Below, piece after piece: positions 44,107 to 53,103 of a stretch of DNA of 64,000 nucleotides. The notes under the pieces are model-generated. The model was not told where the DNA came from, searched no databases, and saw only the letters and a program-made list of their open reading frames with translations. Location of the stretch: contig CAZIUE010000012.1 of the NCBI GenBank assembly GCA_964542535.1, positions 62,001 through 126,000 on the forward strand, read 5' to 3'. The DNA comes from Pseudopelobacter sp964542535 (GTDB taxonomy: Bacteria; Desulfobacterota; Desulfuromonadia; Geobacterales; Pseudopelobacteraceae). The translations under genes and the position numbers were made by a program. The first letter of the stretch is position 1; each line of letters starts with the position of its first letter.

Positions 44107-44750
44107 GAAAAAATAGGGGTGAGGCTGCCCGGCAGCCCCCTAAAACGTCGGTTTTCAATCCGGCCCCAGCCGGGACGGTCGGCGGCCGGTAAGGGCCAAC
44201 CTGCCGAAAAAACGTATTTTCCGCGCCATGTGTCTCCGGTGCGCGTCCCTGTGCCTCGATTCGACGATAATCGGGCGCCATCCTACCCGGAACTCCCCGA
44301 AAAAACAAGATGTGATCCACCCCGCATCGGTCCTGGCCTGTTTGCCGTTCCGTTTTCCCAATCAGGACCCCTGGGTGTCGGCATGACTGGAGTATCCGCT
44401 GCCGGTCCTGACCGGCAGCGACGTCCTTGCCTCTCCCCTGTTCCGGGAAAACGAGACGCTGTTCCAGAAATCGGTTGCATTTTTTCCCACCAGTTTTTAT
44501 CTTGGAGCAATTTTATCTTTCCTCCTGATCCGCTGCCGCCGGTTCGGGAGGTGCCTGCGGGAACTCCCGGTTCAGCGAACGACGCTCTGCCTCGGCGGTA
44601 CGGGAGGTGGTGGGAAATCCCGCGGCCGTATCAGTGCATGCGGTCTTGCCACGCAGGTGTGGCGGGACGCGTCCCTCTCTTGTGAGTGTATCCGGGAACA
44701 GTGAGTGTTCTCGTGCCGGAGTGCCCTGTTCCGGGTGAAACGGAAACCAT
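44107..44750. other. Non-coding gap between nadA and the giant kinase
   Basis: I find no convincing gene in these roughly 640 bases. The only clear structure is a near-perfect 24-base palindrome at 44397-44420 (CGCTGCCGGTC-CT-GACCGGCAGCG). The gap presumably holds the divergent promoters, but no strong -35/-10 pair was found. Confidence 0.6.
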
Positions 44751-44753
44751 GTG

Positions 44754-47700
44754 ATGGGAAACGAAAACGGATTGCCCCCCCGGTCATCGATGCTGGAATA
44801 CCTGGTTGAGGAACGCATGCGCCGTGACGAAGCTGCGTCACAGTCCTTTCCGCCGGACGCCTGCCGCTCCTGGGAGAGTGATGCCGTCGGGACGGTGGAA
44901 TCCCTGTTGGAACTGGTCAGGGAATTCTACGACCTGGCTCCGCTGGGATACCTGTACCTGGACCCGCAGGGGCGGATCCGTTCCCTCAACCACGCCTGCG
45001 CGGACGTTCTGGGCGGCGACCGTCCCGCGCTGATCGGTCGTCCCCTGGACGTGCTCTTTTCCGACGACACCAGGCCCGCCTTTCATGTCTTTCTCCGCAC
45101 CCTGTTCGCCGACGGTTCCCCCCGGGCCTGCGAGGTGGTCCTCAAACAACGGGGCCGCGCGCCGCTCTTCCTCCGTATCGAGGCCATGGTCTGCCGGGGG
45201 GGGGAAGAGTGCCGCGCCGTTGTCACGGATATCAGCGACCGCGAACAGGCCGAGCGGGGGCAGCGGGCCGCCAGGCGGGAGGCGGAGCGCTGCCAATCGG
45301 AGATGGCGGCGCTCATGGAGGCGGTGCCCGCCGTCGTGCTGATCGCCCACGACAGCGACTGCCGCCGCATCTCCGGCAGCCGCCTGACCCAGGAGATGAC
45401 CGGGCTGCCGCTGACCAGGAATTTCTCCAAGACGGCCCATCCCCTGGAGCAGCCGACCAATTTCGTCCTGATGAAGGAGGGGATGGAGATCCCTTCCCGG
45501 CTGCTGCCCGTCCAGCAGGCCGCCCGGGGGCAGGAGGTCCGTGGGTACGAGTACGACCGGGTCTTCGCCGACGGCAGCGTCAGGACCATGTTCGGCAATG
45601 CCGTGCCGTTGCTTGACGACCGCGGCCGGCCGCGGGGCGCCATCGGCGCCTTCATCGACATCACCGAGCGAAAGCTGGCCGAGGAGGCGCAGCGCCGCGC
45701 CCGGGAAGAGTGGGAGCGGACCTTTGCCAGCGTCCCCGCCCTGATCGCGATCATCGATAACCAGCACCGGGTGCGTCGGGTCAACGAAGCCATGGCGCGG
45801 CGTATCGGCCGCCCCACGGAGGAGTGCGTCGGGCTGTCCTGCTACGAGGTGGTACACGGCGACCTGTTTCCCCACCATGATTGTCCCCACTCCCGCAGCA
45901 TGCGGGATGGCCGAGAGCACAGCCAGGAGTTGCGCCTGGACCGTTTCAACGGCGACTTCCTGATTGACACCACCCCGCTTCTGGACGATCGGGGAGAACG
46001 CATCGGCTCCGTGCACATCGCCCACGACATCACCGAACGGAAACGCATGGAGCGTGCCCTGAGGGAGAGCGAGCAGCGGGTCCGCATGAAACTGGAGAGC
46101 ATCCTGGCTCCCGAGGGGGACATCGGCAGCCTGAGCCTGGAGGACATCATCGACTGCCAGGCGATCCAGTCGCTCATGGACGATTTCTACCGCCTGACCC
46201 GGATTCCCATGACCCTGACCGACTGTGACGGCAGGGTGCTGGTCGGCGTGGGGTGGCAGGAGATCTGCACCAGGTTCCACCGCGCGCACCCCGCTACCAG
46301 CGCCGGCTGCGTGGAGAGCGATACCATGCTCACGGCCGACATTCCCGAGGGGACCTTCCGGCAGTACCGCTGTCGCAACAACATGTGGGATATCGCCACC
46401 CCCATCCTGGTGGGGGGCAAGCGCCTCGGAACGCTCTTCATGGGGCAGTTCTTCTTCGATGACGAGCAGCCGGACCTGGAACTGTTCCGGTGCCAGGCGG
46501 CGCGTCACGGTTTCGACGAGGCGGACTACCTGGACGCGCTGGCGGCCGTACCCCGTCTGGGCAGGCAGGCCGTGGACAGGGGGATGGCCTATTTCATCAC
46601 GTTCGTGGCCCTGATCTCCAAGCTCAGCTACAGCAACATCAAGCTGGCCCGTTCTTTGGCGGAGCGTGACGCCCTTATGGAGTCGCTGCGCACGAGCCAG
46701 GAGCAGAACGCATTCCTGGCCGATATCGTCCGCCAGGCGGCCCAGCCTTTTGTGCAGAGCTATCCGGGGGGGCGCATGGGGTTGGTCAACACCGCCTTCG
46801 AACAGCTCACCGGCTACGGCGCCGAGGAACTGGGCGCGACACTGCTGGTCCGGGACCTCACGCCGCCGGAATGGCGTCAGCTGGAGCGGGAAAAGCTGGA
46901 CGAACTCTGCCGGACCGGTATGCCGGTCAGGTACGAGAAGGAGCTGATCCGAAAGGACGGCCGCCTCGTACCGATCGAGTTGCTGGTGCAGCTGGTTACG
47001 GACCTGGAAGGGGCGCCGCGCCACTTCAACTCCTTCATCACCGACATCACGGAGCGAAAGCGGGTCGGGGAGGCCATCGCCCGGCGCAACGCACTCCTGG
47101 CCGGGATCACCACCGTCTTCAAGGAAGCTCTCACCTGCCAGACTGAGGGGGAGTTGGCCGATACTTGTCTGGGGGTTGCTCAGGAGATCACCGGCAGCCA
47201 CTTCGGGTTCATGGGGGAGTTGGGCGCCGATGGACTGTTCCGACGTACGGTCGTGAGCGGAATCGACCGGGACGACTGTGCCGTGTGTGGGGGCTTCGGC
47301 AAGGGGCGCACGACCGGCATCTTTCCGGTACGCGGCCTGTTCGCTTCGGTGATGCTGGGGGGGGAGTCGTTCTTTACCAACGATCCCGCCTCCCATCCGG
47401 AGGGACGCGGCTTTCCCCCCGGGCATCCTCACATCGCCGCCTTTCTGGGTGTGCCTGTCAGGGATGGCGATCTGGTCACCGGCATGATCGCCGTGGGCAG
47501 GCGCGAAGGGGGATACAGCCAGGAAGAGCGGGAGCTCCTGGACGGTCTGACACCGGCTATCGTGGAGGCGTTCCAGCGCAAGCGGGCCGAGGACGCCCTG
47601 AAGAGGCTGAACGAAGAGCTGGAGAGCCTGGTGGCCGAAAGGACCAGGGAGCTGGAATTCAAGAACCTGATCCTCTCCACCCAGAACGAAACCTCCCTGG

Positions 47701-48782
47701 ATGGTATCCTGGTCGTGGACGAGCGCTTCCGGATCATTTACCACAACCGGCGTTTTCTTGAACTGTGGGGAGTTCCCCCAGCCCTGGCGCAAGCGGGCGA
47801 CGACGGGCCGGTGCTGGAGCTGATCGCTTCCCGGCTGGTTGACCGGGAAGGCTTCCTGGCCCGGGTCAGGCAGCTCTACGCTTCCCGGGAGGAGCAGGCC
47901 CGGGAGGAGCTCCTGCTGGCGGATGGCAGGGTATTTGACCGCTATGCGGCGCCGATGCTGGGAGCTGACGGCACCTACTTCGGAAAGGTATGGTATTTCC
48001 GCGACATCACCGAGCGCCACGCCGCGGAGCGTGCCCTGCGGGAGGAGACCACGGAGCGGTTGCAGGCGGTGGAGGCCCTGCGTCAGAAGGAGCGGATGCT
48101 GATCCACCAGAGCCGTCTGGCGGCCATGGGGGAAATGATCGGCAACATCGCCCACCAGTGGCGCCAGCCGCTGAATACCCTGGGACTGCTGATCCAGCAG
48201 CTGCCCATCTTTCATGAGTTTGGAGAGCTTACCACCGAATTCCTGGAGGAGAACGTGCGCCAGTCCATGGACCTGGTCCAGCACATGTCCAAGACTATCG
48301 ACGATTTCAGGAACTATTTCAGGCCGGACAAGGAAAAGGTTGATTTCAGCGTCCGTGATGCCATCGAGACGACACTCTCCCTTGTCCGGGACAGCTTCCG
48401 GAACCAGCACATCACCATCGAGGTCAGGGCCGAATCGTCCCCGAGCGTTTTCGGATACCGCAACGAATTCGCCCAGGTCCTGCTGAACATCCTCAACAAT
48501 GCCAGGGACGTTCTGGCCGATCGGGCCATCCGCCATCCCTTGGTGACCATCAGGATGTTCCGCGAGGAGTGCCGGACCGTGGTGACGATAGCCGATAATG
48601 CCGGCGGCATACCCGAGGAGATCATGGGGAGGATCTTCGACCCCTACTTCACCACCAAGGGGCCCCAGGCGGGAACCGGGGTGGGGTTGTTCATGTCCAA
48701 GGCCATCATCGAGAAGAACATGGGGGGGAGGTTGACCGTTAGCAACAGCGACGGCGGCGCCGAGTTCCGGATCGAAGTGTGA
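44754..48782 (+). CDS. Giant multi-sensor histidine kinase (PAS, PocR, GAF)
   Basis: The product of about 1342 residues has no obvious membrane segments. Domains in order, by motif: PAS near 55-170 (YDLAPLGYLYLDPQGRIRSLN); PAS near 185-305; PAS near 315-430 (each ending DITERK-like); a PocR-type ligand-binding domain near 455-635 (LEDIIDCQAIQSLMDDFYRLT ... GTLFMGQFF); PAS near 650-780; a GAF domain near 790-945; PAS near 970-1090; then the kinase core with His 1134 in NIAHQWRQPLN, N-box LLNILNNARDVL and GTGVGLFMSK. A GTG at 44751 directly precedes the ATG. The ligand is unknown, and no response regulator is adjacent. Confidence 0.9.
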   Translation: MGNENGLPPRSSMLEYLVEERMRRDEAASQSFPPDACRSWESDAVGTVESLLELVREFYDLAPLGYLYLDPQGRIRSLNHACADVLGGDRPALIGRPLDVLFSDDTRPAFHVFLRTLFADGSPRACEVVLKQRGRAPLFLRIEAMVCRGGEECRAVVTDISDREQAERGQRAARREAERCQSEMAALMEAVPAVVLIAHDSDCRRISGSRLTQEMTGLPLTRNFSKTAHPLEQPTNFVLMKEGMEIPSRLLPVQQAARGQEVRGYEYDRVFADGSVRTMFGNAVPLLDDRGRPRGAIGAFIDITERKLAEEAQRRAREEWERTFASVPALIAIIDNQHRVRRVNEAMARRIGRPTEECVGLSCYEVVHGDLFPHHDCPHSRSMRDGREHSQELRLDRFNGDFLIDTTPLLDDRGERIGSVHIAHDITERKRMERALRESEQRVRMKLESILAPEGDIGSLSLEDIIDCQAIQSLMDDFYRLTRIPMTLTDCDGRVLVGVGWQEICTRFHRAHPATSAGCVESDTMLTADIPEGTFRQYRCRNNMWDIATPILVGGKRLGTLFMGQFFFDDEQPDLELFRCQAARHGFDEADYLDALAAVPRLGRQAVDRGMAYFITFVALISKLSYSNIKLARSLAERDALMESLRTSQEQNAFLADIVRQAAQPFVQSYPGGRMGLVNTAFEQLTGYGAEELGATLLVRDLTPPEWRQLEREKLDELCRTGMPVRYEKELIRKDGRLVPIELLVQLVTDLEGAPRHFNSFITDITERKRVGEAIARRNALLAGITTVFKEALTCQTEGELADTCLGVAQEITGSHFGFMGELGADGLFRRTVVSGIDRDDCAVCGGFGKGRTTGIFPVRGLFASVMLGGESFFTNDPASHPEGRGFPPGHPHIAAFLGVPVRDGDLVTGMIAVGRREGGYSQEERELLDGLTPAIVEAFQRKRAEDALKRLNEELESLVAERTRELEFKNLILSTQNETSLDGILVVDERFRIIYHNRRFLELWGVPPALAQAGDDGPVLELIASRLVDREGFLARVRQLYASREEQAREELLLADGRVFDRYAAPMLGADGTYFGKVWYFRDITERHAAERALREETTERLQAVEALRQKERMLIHQSRLAAMGEMIGNIAHQWRQPLNTLGLLIQQLPIFHEFGELTTEFLEENVRQSMDLVQHMSKTIDDFRNYFRPDKEKVDFSVRDAIETTLSLVRDSFRNQHITIEVRAESSPSVFGYRNEFAQVLLNILNNARDVLADRAIRHPLVTIRMFREECRTVVTIADNAGGIPEEIMGRIFDPYFTTKGPQAGTGVGLFMSKAIIEKNMGGRLTVSNSDGGAEFRIEV

Positions 48783-48935
48783 GAGCATGTTTCGCTCCAT
48801 CGACTCCAACTCCGCCGATGGAATGATCCCGGAACCCAACGAAATAAGATCAGTAGAGTCAGCCTCTGACTCTGGTGGGCCATGTGGCGGTTCTCTTTGC
48901 TAACGTTTCGGGAAGCATGAGGTGGATTCATTATT

Positions 48936-49901
48936 ATGACAAAAGTGCTTGTCACTGGGGCCGGCGGTTTTATCGGCCATCATCTGGTAAAGGATTTGGT
49001 GCGTCGGGGTCACGAAGTAATCGCTGTGGACCGGAAATTCCCCGAGTTTGAAGAGAGTGCTGCGAGCCGGTTCGTGTTGCAGGATCTCCGTGAACCATCG
49101 GCTGAATGGGAGTCGCTTTTCCTGGGGGTTGACGACGTGTATGCGCTTGCCGCGGACATGGGCGGGATGGGGTTCATATCCCGCAACCATGCCGATATCA
49201 TGCGGGACAATACCCGCATTGATATCAATACCCTTGAAGTAGCCCGCAAAGCGAAGGTAGGGCGCCTGCTCTACACATCATCAGCATGCGTTTACCCTGA
49301 ATACCTCCAGGAGGCGGAAGCGGCAATACCCCTGGCCGAGACAATGGCGTATCCCGCCAAGCCCCAGGATGGGTATGGCTGGGAAAAGCTCTTTGCCGAG
49401 CAACTGTGCCATTATTACCGCCTCGAACATGGGGTTGATACCCGTATTGTCCGCTTGCACAATATCTACGGCCCGCTGGGTACCTGGCGCGGAGGTAGGG
49501 AGAAGGCTCCGGCTGCCCTGTGCCGAAAAGTTGCCGAGGCATGTCTCCGGGGCAGGGACAGTATCGAGATCTGGGGCGATGGTAGCCAGACCCGCTCGTT
49601 CTGCTTTATCGATGATTGCATCCAAGGGATAGCGCACATTATGGAGTCCGGCTACAGCGAGCCGCTTAATCTTGGTCGCGACGAGATGGTGTCGATCAAC
49701 GAACTCGCCGTGCTGATCTTCGAGGTCGCGGGAGTCGATCTTCGTATCGAACATACAGACGGTCCACAGGGCGTGCGTGGGCGTAACTCCGATAACAAAC
49801 GTCTTGCCGAGGTTACTGGGTTCACCCCGGGCATCAACCTTCGTCACGGGATAACTGCGACCTATGGCTGGATCGAGGCACAAGTGAGATCAGGGATATG
49901 A
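48936..49901 (+). CDS. NAD-dependent epimerase, GDP-mannose 3,5-epimerase-like
   Basis: The 321-residue extended SDR enzyme has VTGAGGFIGHHLV at residues 6-18 and the catalytic YGWEK. LAADMGGMGFISRNHADIM, SSACVYPEY and HNIYGPLGTWRGGREKAPAALCRK closely follow the pattern of GDP-mannose 3,5-epimerase, which makes GDP-L-galactose/GDP-L-gulose; related enzymes act on other nucleotide sugars, so the substrate is tentative. The stop overlaps the next gene's start as ATGA, so the two form a coupled pair, probably making or attaching a surface sugar. Confidence 0.82.
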   Translation: MTKVLVTGAGGFIGHHLVKDLVRRGHEVIAVDRKFPEFEESAASRFVLQDLREPSAEWESLFLGVDDVYALAADMGGMGFISRNHADIMRDNTRIDINTLEVARKAKVGRLLYTSSACVYPEYLQEAEAAIPLAETMAYPAKPQDGYGWEKLFAEQLCHYYRLEHGVDTRIVRLHNIYGPLGTWRGGREKAPAALCRKVAEACLRGRDSIEIWGDGSQTRSFCFIDDCIQGIAHIMESGYSEPLNLGRDEMVSINELAVLIFEVAGVDLRIEHTDGPQGVRGRNSDNKRLAEVTGFTPGINLRHGITATYGWIEAQVRSGI

Positions 49902-50674
49902 GTCTCTCCCCAGAACTTTCTCCGCAGAAGCGCACTCTTCTGTTCGTAATGGCGTACCATAACGAACGTGAGTTCGCCCTGTTTCAGGAACTGCTCTCCC
50001 GCTGGGACGACCTGGTGGAGATGTCATCTCCGTTCCGCTTTCTCTTTGTCGGCTCCCTTGATTGCAGGCTCACCACGGACTTCGATCACTCATTCCTTTA
50101 CCATGAAGACCCTCCGGACACGAAGAAGTGGGCGTGCGTTGCCTTGGAATGGTTCCGGGTGGCGCGCTACATCGAGGAATCCATGGACTGCGATGCCTGG
50201 TTGTGGTGGGAGTCAGACGTTCTTCCCGTGCGCAGGGATGCTTTTGACTTCTTTCTCTCGATGTGGAGCGATGGGTGCAAGATAGCGGGATACCGGGTGA
50301 GAGATCGCAAGTGGGGCATGAAACGGCGGATAAATGGGGTGGCTTTTTATGCACGGGATTACTGGAGTTTCATCAAGCCTGTGTTCAATCTTGATGGAAC
50401 GTTCGATACGCGTCGTACTTTCACGGATCAGGATCGGGGCCGATTTGTTGAACTTAACCGGTGGTATGCTCTTGTCCACCACGAGGAAAAACTTCGACTG
50501 ACTCCGGAAATTCGTCTTGTCCATGGCGTCCGGGACAGGTCCCTGCTGGATCAGATCCTGGATGGTGTCCAGCACTATCCGGTTGTACCGACCTGGTATC
50601 GGGCTGTTGTCAACCTGTTCAACATTTGGCGCCTGGAGGTTTACCGCCCCAGACGCTATCGTCCGGAACGCTGA
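49898..50674 (+). CDS. Hypothetical protein, possible glycosyltransferase
   Basis: The 258-residue soluble protein begins LLFVMAYHNEREFALFQELLSRW, resembling the first strand of GT-A enzymes, and has DAWLWWESDVLPVRRDAFDFF near residues 102-122, where an acidic pair could be a metal site. I cannot place it in a named family. It is rich in aromatic residues (Trp, Tyr, Phe). Its ATG overlaps the epimerase stop, so it is likely a transferase using the epimerase product; this is context-based inference. The 3' end is followed by the Mn2+ riboswitch region. Confidence 0.6.
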   Translation: MSLSPELSPQKRTLLFVMAYHNEREFALFQELLSRWDDLVEMSSPFRFLFVGSLDCRLTTDFDHSFLYHEDPPDTKKWACVALEWFRVARYIEESMDCDAWLWWESDVLPVRRDAFDFFLSMWSDGCKIAGYRVRDRKWGMKRRINGVAFYARDYWSFIKPVFNLDGTFDTRRTFTDQDRGRFVELNRWYALVHHEEKLRLTPEIRLVHGVRDRSLLDQILDGVQHYPVVPTWYRAVVNLFNIWRLEVYRPRRYRPER

Positions 50675-50789
50675 TGCCCCGATAGAAATCATGCTGGCTT
50701 TGGCAAGGGAGAAGGGCATGAGGTGTTCGGTAAGGCCAGGGGGCTCTCCTGCACCTGTACCGGTGACGCATGCAACGTTGGAAATTTGA

Positions 50790-50819
50790 TTGACACATAC
50801 ATGCTGCCCACACTATCAT
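50790..50819 (+). promoter_or_regulatory. Promoter of the riboswitch-htpX-terC unit
   Basis: TTGACA (50790-50795) and TATCAT (50814-50819) are separated by 18 bases, predicting a transcript start near 50826, just before the aptamer's first conserved bases. Confidence 0.7.
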
Positions 50820-50829
50820 GTCACCCAAT

Positions 50830-50933
50830 AAAGGGGAGTAGTTATCGGCCGGAGACATGGCCGACCCGGATTCCGTCACTACGGTCGCACGACCCGGGAC
50901 CGGGGCACCAGTTGCCAACAAGACCTTTATCCA
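50830..50933 (+). promoter_or_regulatory. yybP-ykoY (manganese) riboswitch aptamer
   Basis: The leader begins with AAAGGGGAGTAG (50830-50841) and closes with ACAAGACCTTTATCC (50918-50932), the two near-invariant ends of the yybP-ykoY class, which binds Mn2+. The first AAAGG can pair with CCTTT to form stem P1. The interior has several GC-rich stems (for example GGCC...GGCC and CCGG...CCGG), as in the family. Known members control Mn2+ exporters and TerC/Alx proteins; a terC homolog is the second gene downstream here. The 3' strand of P1 also forms the terminator's first arm, consistent with a Mn2+-induced ON switch. Confidence 0.88.
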
Positions 50934-50967
50934 GGCTCATACGCCGGGGGTAAAGGTCTTTTTTTAT
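50920..50967 (+). terminator. Riboswitch expression platform: terminator with a competing stem
   Basis: AAGACCTTTA (50920-50929) pairs perfectly with TAAAGGTCTT (50951-50960), followed by a run of T to 50965, forming an intrinsic terminator that shares bases with aptamer stem P1. CGCCGGGGGTA (50942-50952) also pairs perfectly with TACCCCCGGCG (50967-50977). That second stem overlaps the terminator topologically, so the two are either exclusive or form a pseudoknot. Confidence 0.85.
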
Positions 50968-51004
50968 ACCCCCGGCGATACCCCAATCGTCGGAGGTACG
51001 AACG

Positions 51005-51862
51005 ATGAACCAGCTCAAGACAACCCTTCTCCTCTCCCTTCTCACCGTTCTTATGGTCCTGATGGGAAGCGCCATCGGCGGCAAGACCGGTATGGTCTTC
51101 GCCTTCTTCATGGCCGCCGCCATGAATTTCTTCTCCTACTGGTTTTCCGACAAGATTGTCCTGAAGATGTATGGCGCCCAGGAAATCGGCGAACGTGACC
51201 ATCCCGCCTTTTATGGCATGGTGCGCCGCCTTGCAACCAGGGCAGGGCTACCGATGCCGAAGGTCTACATCATCCCCGACCAGAGCCCCAACGCCTTTGC
51301 CACCGGCCGCAACCCTCAGAACGCAGCTGTAGCTGCCACCGAAGGAATCCTGCGCATTCTTTCCCCCGATGAGCTGGAAGGGGTCATGGCCCACGAACTG
51401 GCACACGTCCAGAACCGGGACATCCTGATCGGCACCATCGCCGCCACCTTTGCCGGCGCGATTTCCATGATCGGTAACATGCTCCAGTGGGGAGCCATGC
51501 TCGGCGCGGGACGAGGCGACGACGAGGAAGGTGCCGGTGGCCTGATCGGTTCGCTCGTCATGGCCATCGTGGCCCCGATAGCCGCCATGCTGATCCAGAT
51601 GGCGGTCTCCCGCTCCCGGGAATATCTGGCCGACGAGACCGGCGCCAGGATCTGCGGCAACCCCTTGGCCCTGGCCGGCGCGCTGCGAAAACTTCATGCC
51701 GCATCCCACATGGTCCCCATGCAGGAGGCCCGGCCGGCGACCGCCCACATGTTCATCGTCAACCCTCTTACCGGCGGTTCTCTCATGAAACTGTTTTCCA
51801 CGCATCCTCCCATGGAGGAACGCATCGCCCGGCTGGAAGGCATGGGAACGAGAGGGCGGTAA
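51005..51862 (+). CDS. htpX: Membrane zinc metalloprotease HtpX
   Basis: This 285-residue inner-membrane M48 protease degrades damaged membrane proteins. Two N-terminal membrane helices (residues 7-45) are followed by the zinc motif HELAH (130-134) with the third ligand Glu 206 in SREYLAD, and two further hydrophobic segments (about 140-165 and 178-200). The conserved FSTHPPMEERI tail is present. GGAGG lies 8 bases before the ATG. It is the first gene behind a Mn2+ riboswitch with an attenuator, so its expression should rise with Mn2+; terC follows after 110 bases. Confidence 0.96.
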   Translation: MNQLKTTLLLSLLTVLMVLMGSAIGGKTGMVFAFFMAAAMNFFSYWFSDKIVLKMYGAQEIGERDHPAFYGMVRRLATRAGLPMPKVYIIPDQSPNAFATGRNPQNAAVAATEGILRILSPDELEGVMAHELAHVQNRDILIGTIAATFAGAISMIGNMLQWGAMLGAGRGDDEEGAGGLIGSLVMAIVAPIAAMLIQMAVSRSREYLADETGARICGNPLALAGALRKLHAASHMVPMQEARPATAHMFIVNPLTGGSLMKLFSTHPPMEERIARLEGMGTRGR

Positions 51863-51972
51863 GCGTATGCTACCCAAGGCCGCAAACGCGACCACCACGG
51901 ACAGTCGACCTGATGCCGCTGCGGTGCACACGGCGTCTGTTGTATTCGACACTATGACAAGGACTACTCCCG

Positions 51973-52911
51973 ATGACTGAAACCACCATCATGTGGACCG
52001 TGTTTGCTCTTCTCTTCGGCGTGATGCTTGCGGTCGATCTCGGACTCAACCGGAGCAGCCACCAGGTTTCTTTTCGCGAGGCCCTGGTCTGGAGTCTCAT
52101 CTGGATCGCCCTTGCCCTGAGCTTCAATACGGGGATCTATCTGACCATGGGAAGCGACAAGGCCCTGGAGTTCTTCAGCGGCTACATTATCGAGAAATCC
52201 CTCTCGGTCGATAACCTGTTTGTCTTTATCATGATTTTCTCCTACTTCGGGGTGCGTGGCCGTCATCAGGCCCGCATCCTCAAGTGGGGGATCATCGGTG
52301 CTCTGGTCATGCGGGCCATCTTCATCTTCGCCGGCATCGGGCTTGTGGAGCGGTTCCACTGGCTGTTCTATCTTTTCGGCGCACTGCTGGTCGTGACGGC
52401 TTACAAGATGGCGTTTGGCGGCGAGGGGAAGGTCGATCCGGAAAAGAACCTGGCGGTCCGGTTGATCAGGAGGCTGCTGCCCGTTACCCGGCGCACTTGG
52501 GGAGACTGGTTCATCACCCGGAGGCGGGGGATCGTGGTGGCGAGCCCTCTTCTGGTGACGCTGCTCATGATCGAATGGAGCGATCTGGTCTTTGCCCTGG
52601 ACTCCATACCGGCCATCTTTGCCATAACCCTCGACCCGTTCATCGTCTTCACCTCCAACATATTTGCCATCATGGGGTTGAGGGCACTGTACTTCCTGCT
52701 GGCGAACGTCATTGAAATGTTCGCCTATCTCAAATTCGGCATATCGTTCATCCTGCTCTTCGTGGGCGGAAAGATGATAGCTGGAGTGAGCGGTTTCCAC
52801 GTTCCCATCACCGTGTCGCTGTCGGTCATCTTCATGTCGCTGGCCGTTGCGGTTCTGGTTTCGGTTGCTTTCGGGCAGCGCCAGCGGAAAGAGGGGCTGG
52901 AAAATATCTGA
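51973..52911 (+). CDS. TerC/Alx family integral membrane protein
   Basis: The 312-residue protein has eight to nine hydrophobic segments and the family signatures EKSLSVDNLFVFIMIF near residue 74 and EWSDLVFALDSIPAIFAIT near residue 198, where acidic residues line the presumed metal path. The length matches E. coli Alx, a Mn2+ exporter controlled by a yybP-ykoY riboswitch. The same riboswitch class lies upstream of htpX here, supporting a role in Mn2+ efflux or metalation of secreted proteins. AAGGA precedes the ATG at 51973. It is probably co-transcribed with htpX. Confidence 0.92.
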   Translation: MTETTIMWTVFALLFGVMLAVDLGLNRSSHQVSFREALVWSLIWIALALSFNTGIYLTMGSDKALEFFSGYIIEKSLSVDNLFVFIMIFSYFGVRGRHQARILKWGIIGALVMRAIFIFAGIGLVERFHWLFYLFGALLVVTAYKMAFGGEGKVDPEKNLAVRLIRRLLPVTRRTWGDWFITRRRGIVVASPLLVTLLMIEWSDLVFALDSIPAIFAITLDPFIVFTSNIFAIMGLRALYFLLANVIEMFAYLKFGISFILLFVGGKMIAGVSGFHVPITVSLSVIFMSLAVAVLVSVAFGQRQRKEGLENI

Positions 52912-53103
52912 CCACCATACAAAAAGGAGGGGCAGGAGGTGAAAAATCACCTACAGATCCATGCTTGTGGCGGGGGGTTATCGGGTTGCCTTCAAATTCC
53001 GGATCGCTCGACGCAAGCTAACCCATACTGACTATCAGCTCTGAACATATCGGCAGTACCCTAGAGCAGTCCAACCATGGGCACCCTTCTTCTGGAGGTT
53101 ACA

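Noticed and set aside
44838..48839. Open frame of about 1,330 codons opposite the giant kinase
   Set aside because: Antisense shadow caused by third-position GC bias; the forward frame has clear PAS, GAF and kinase motifs.
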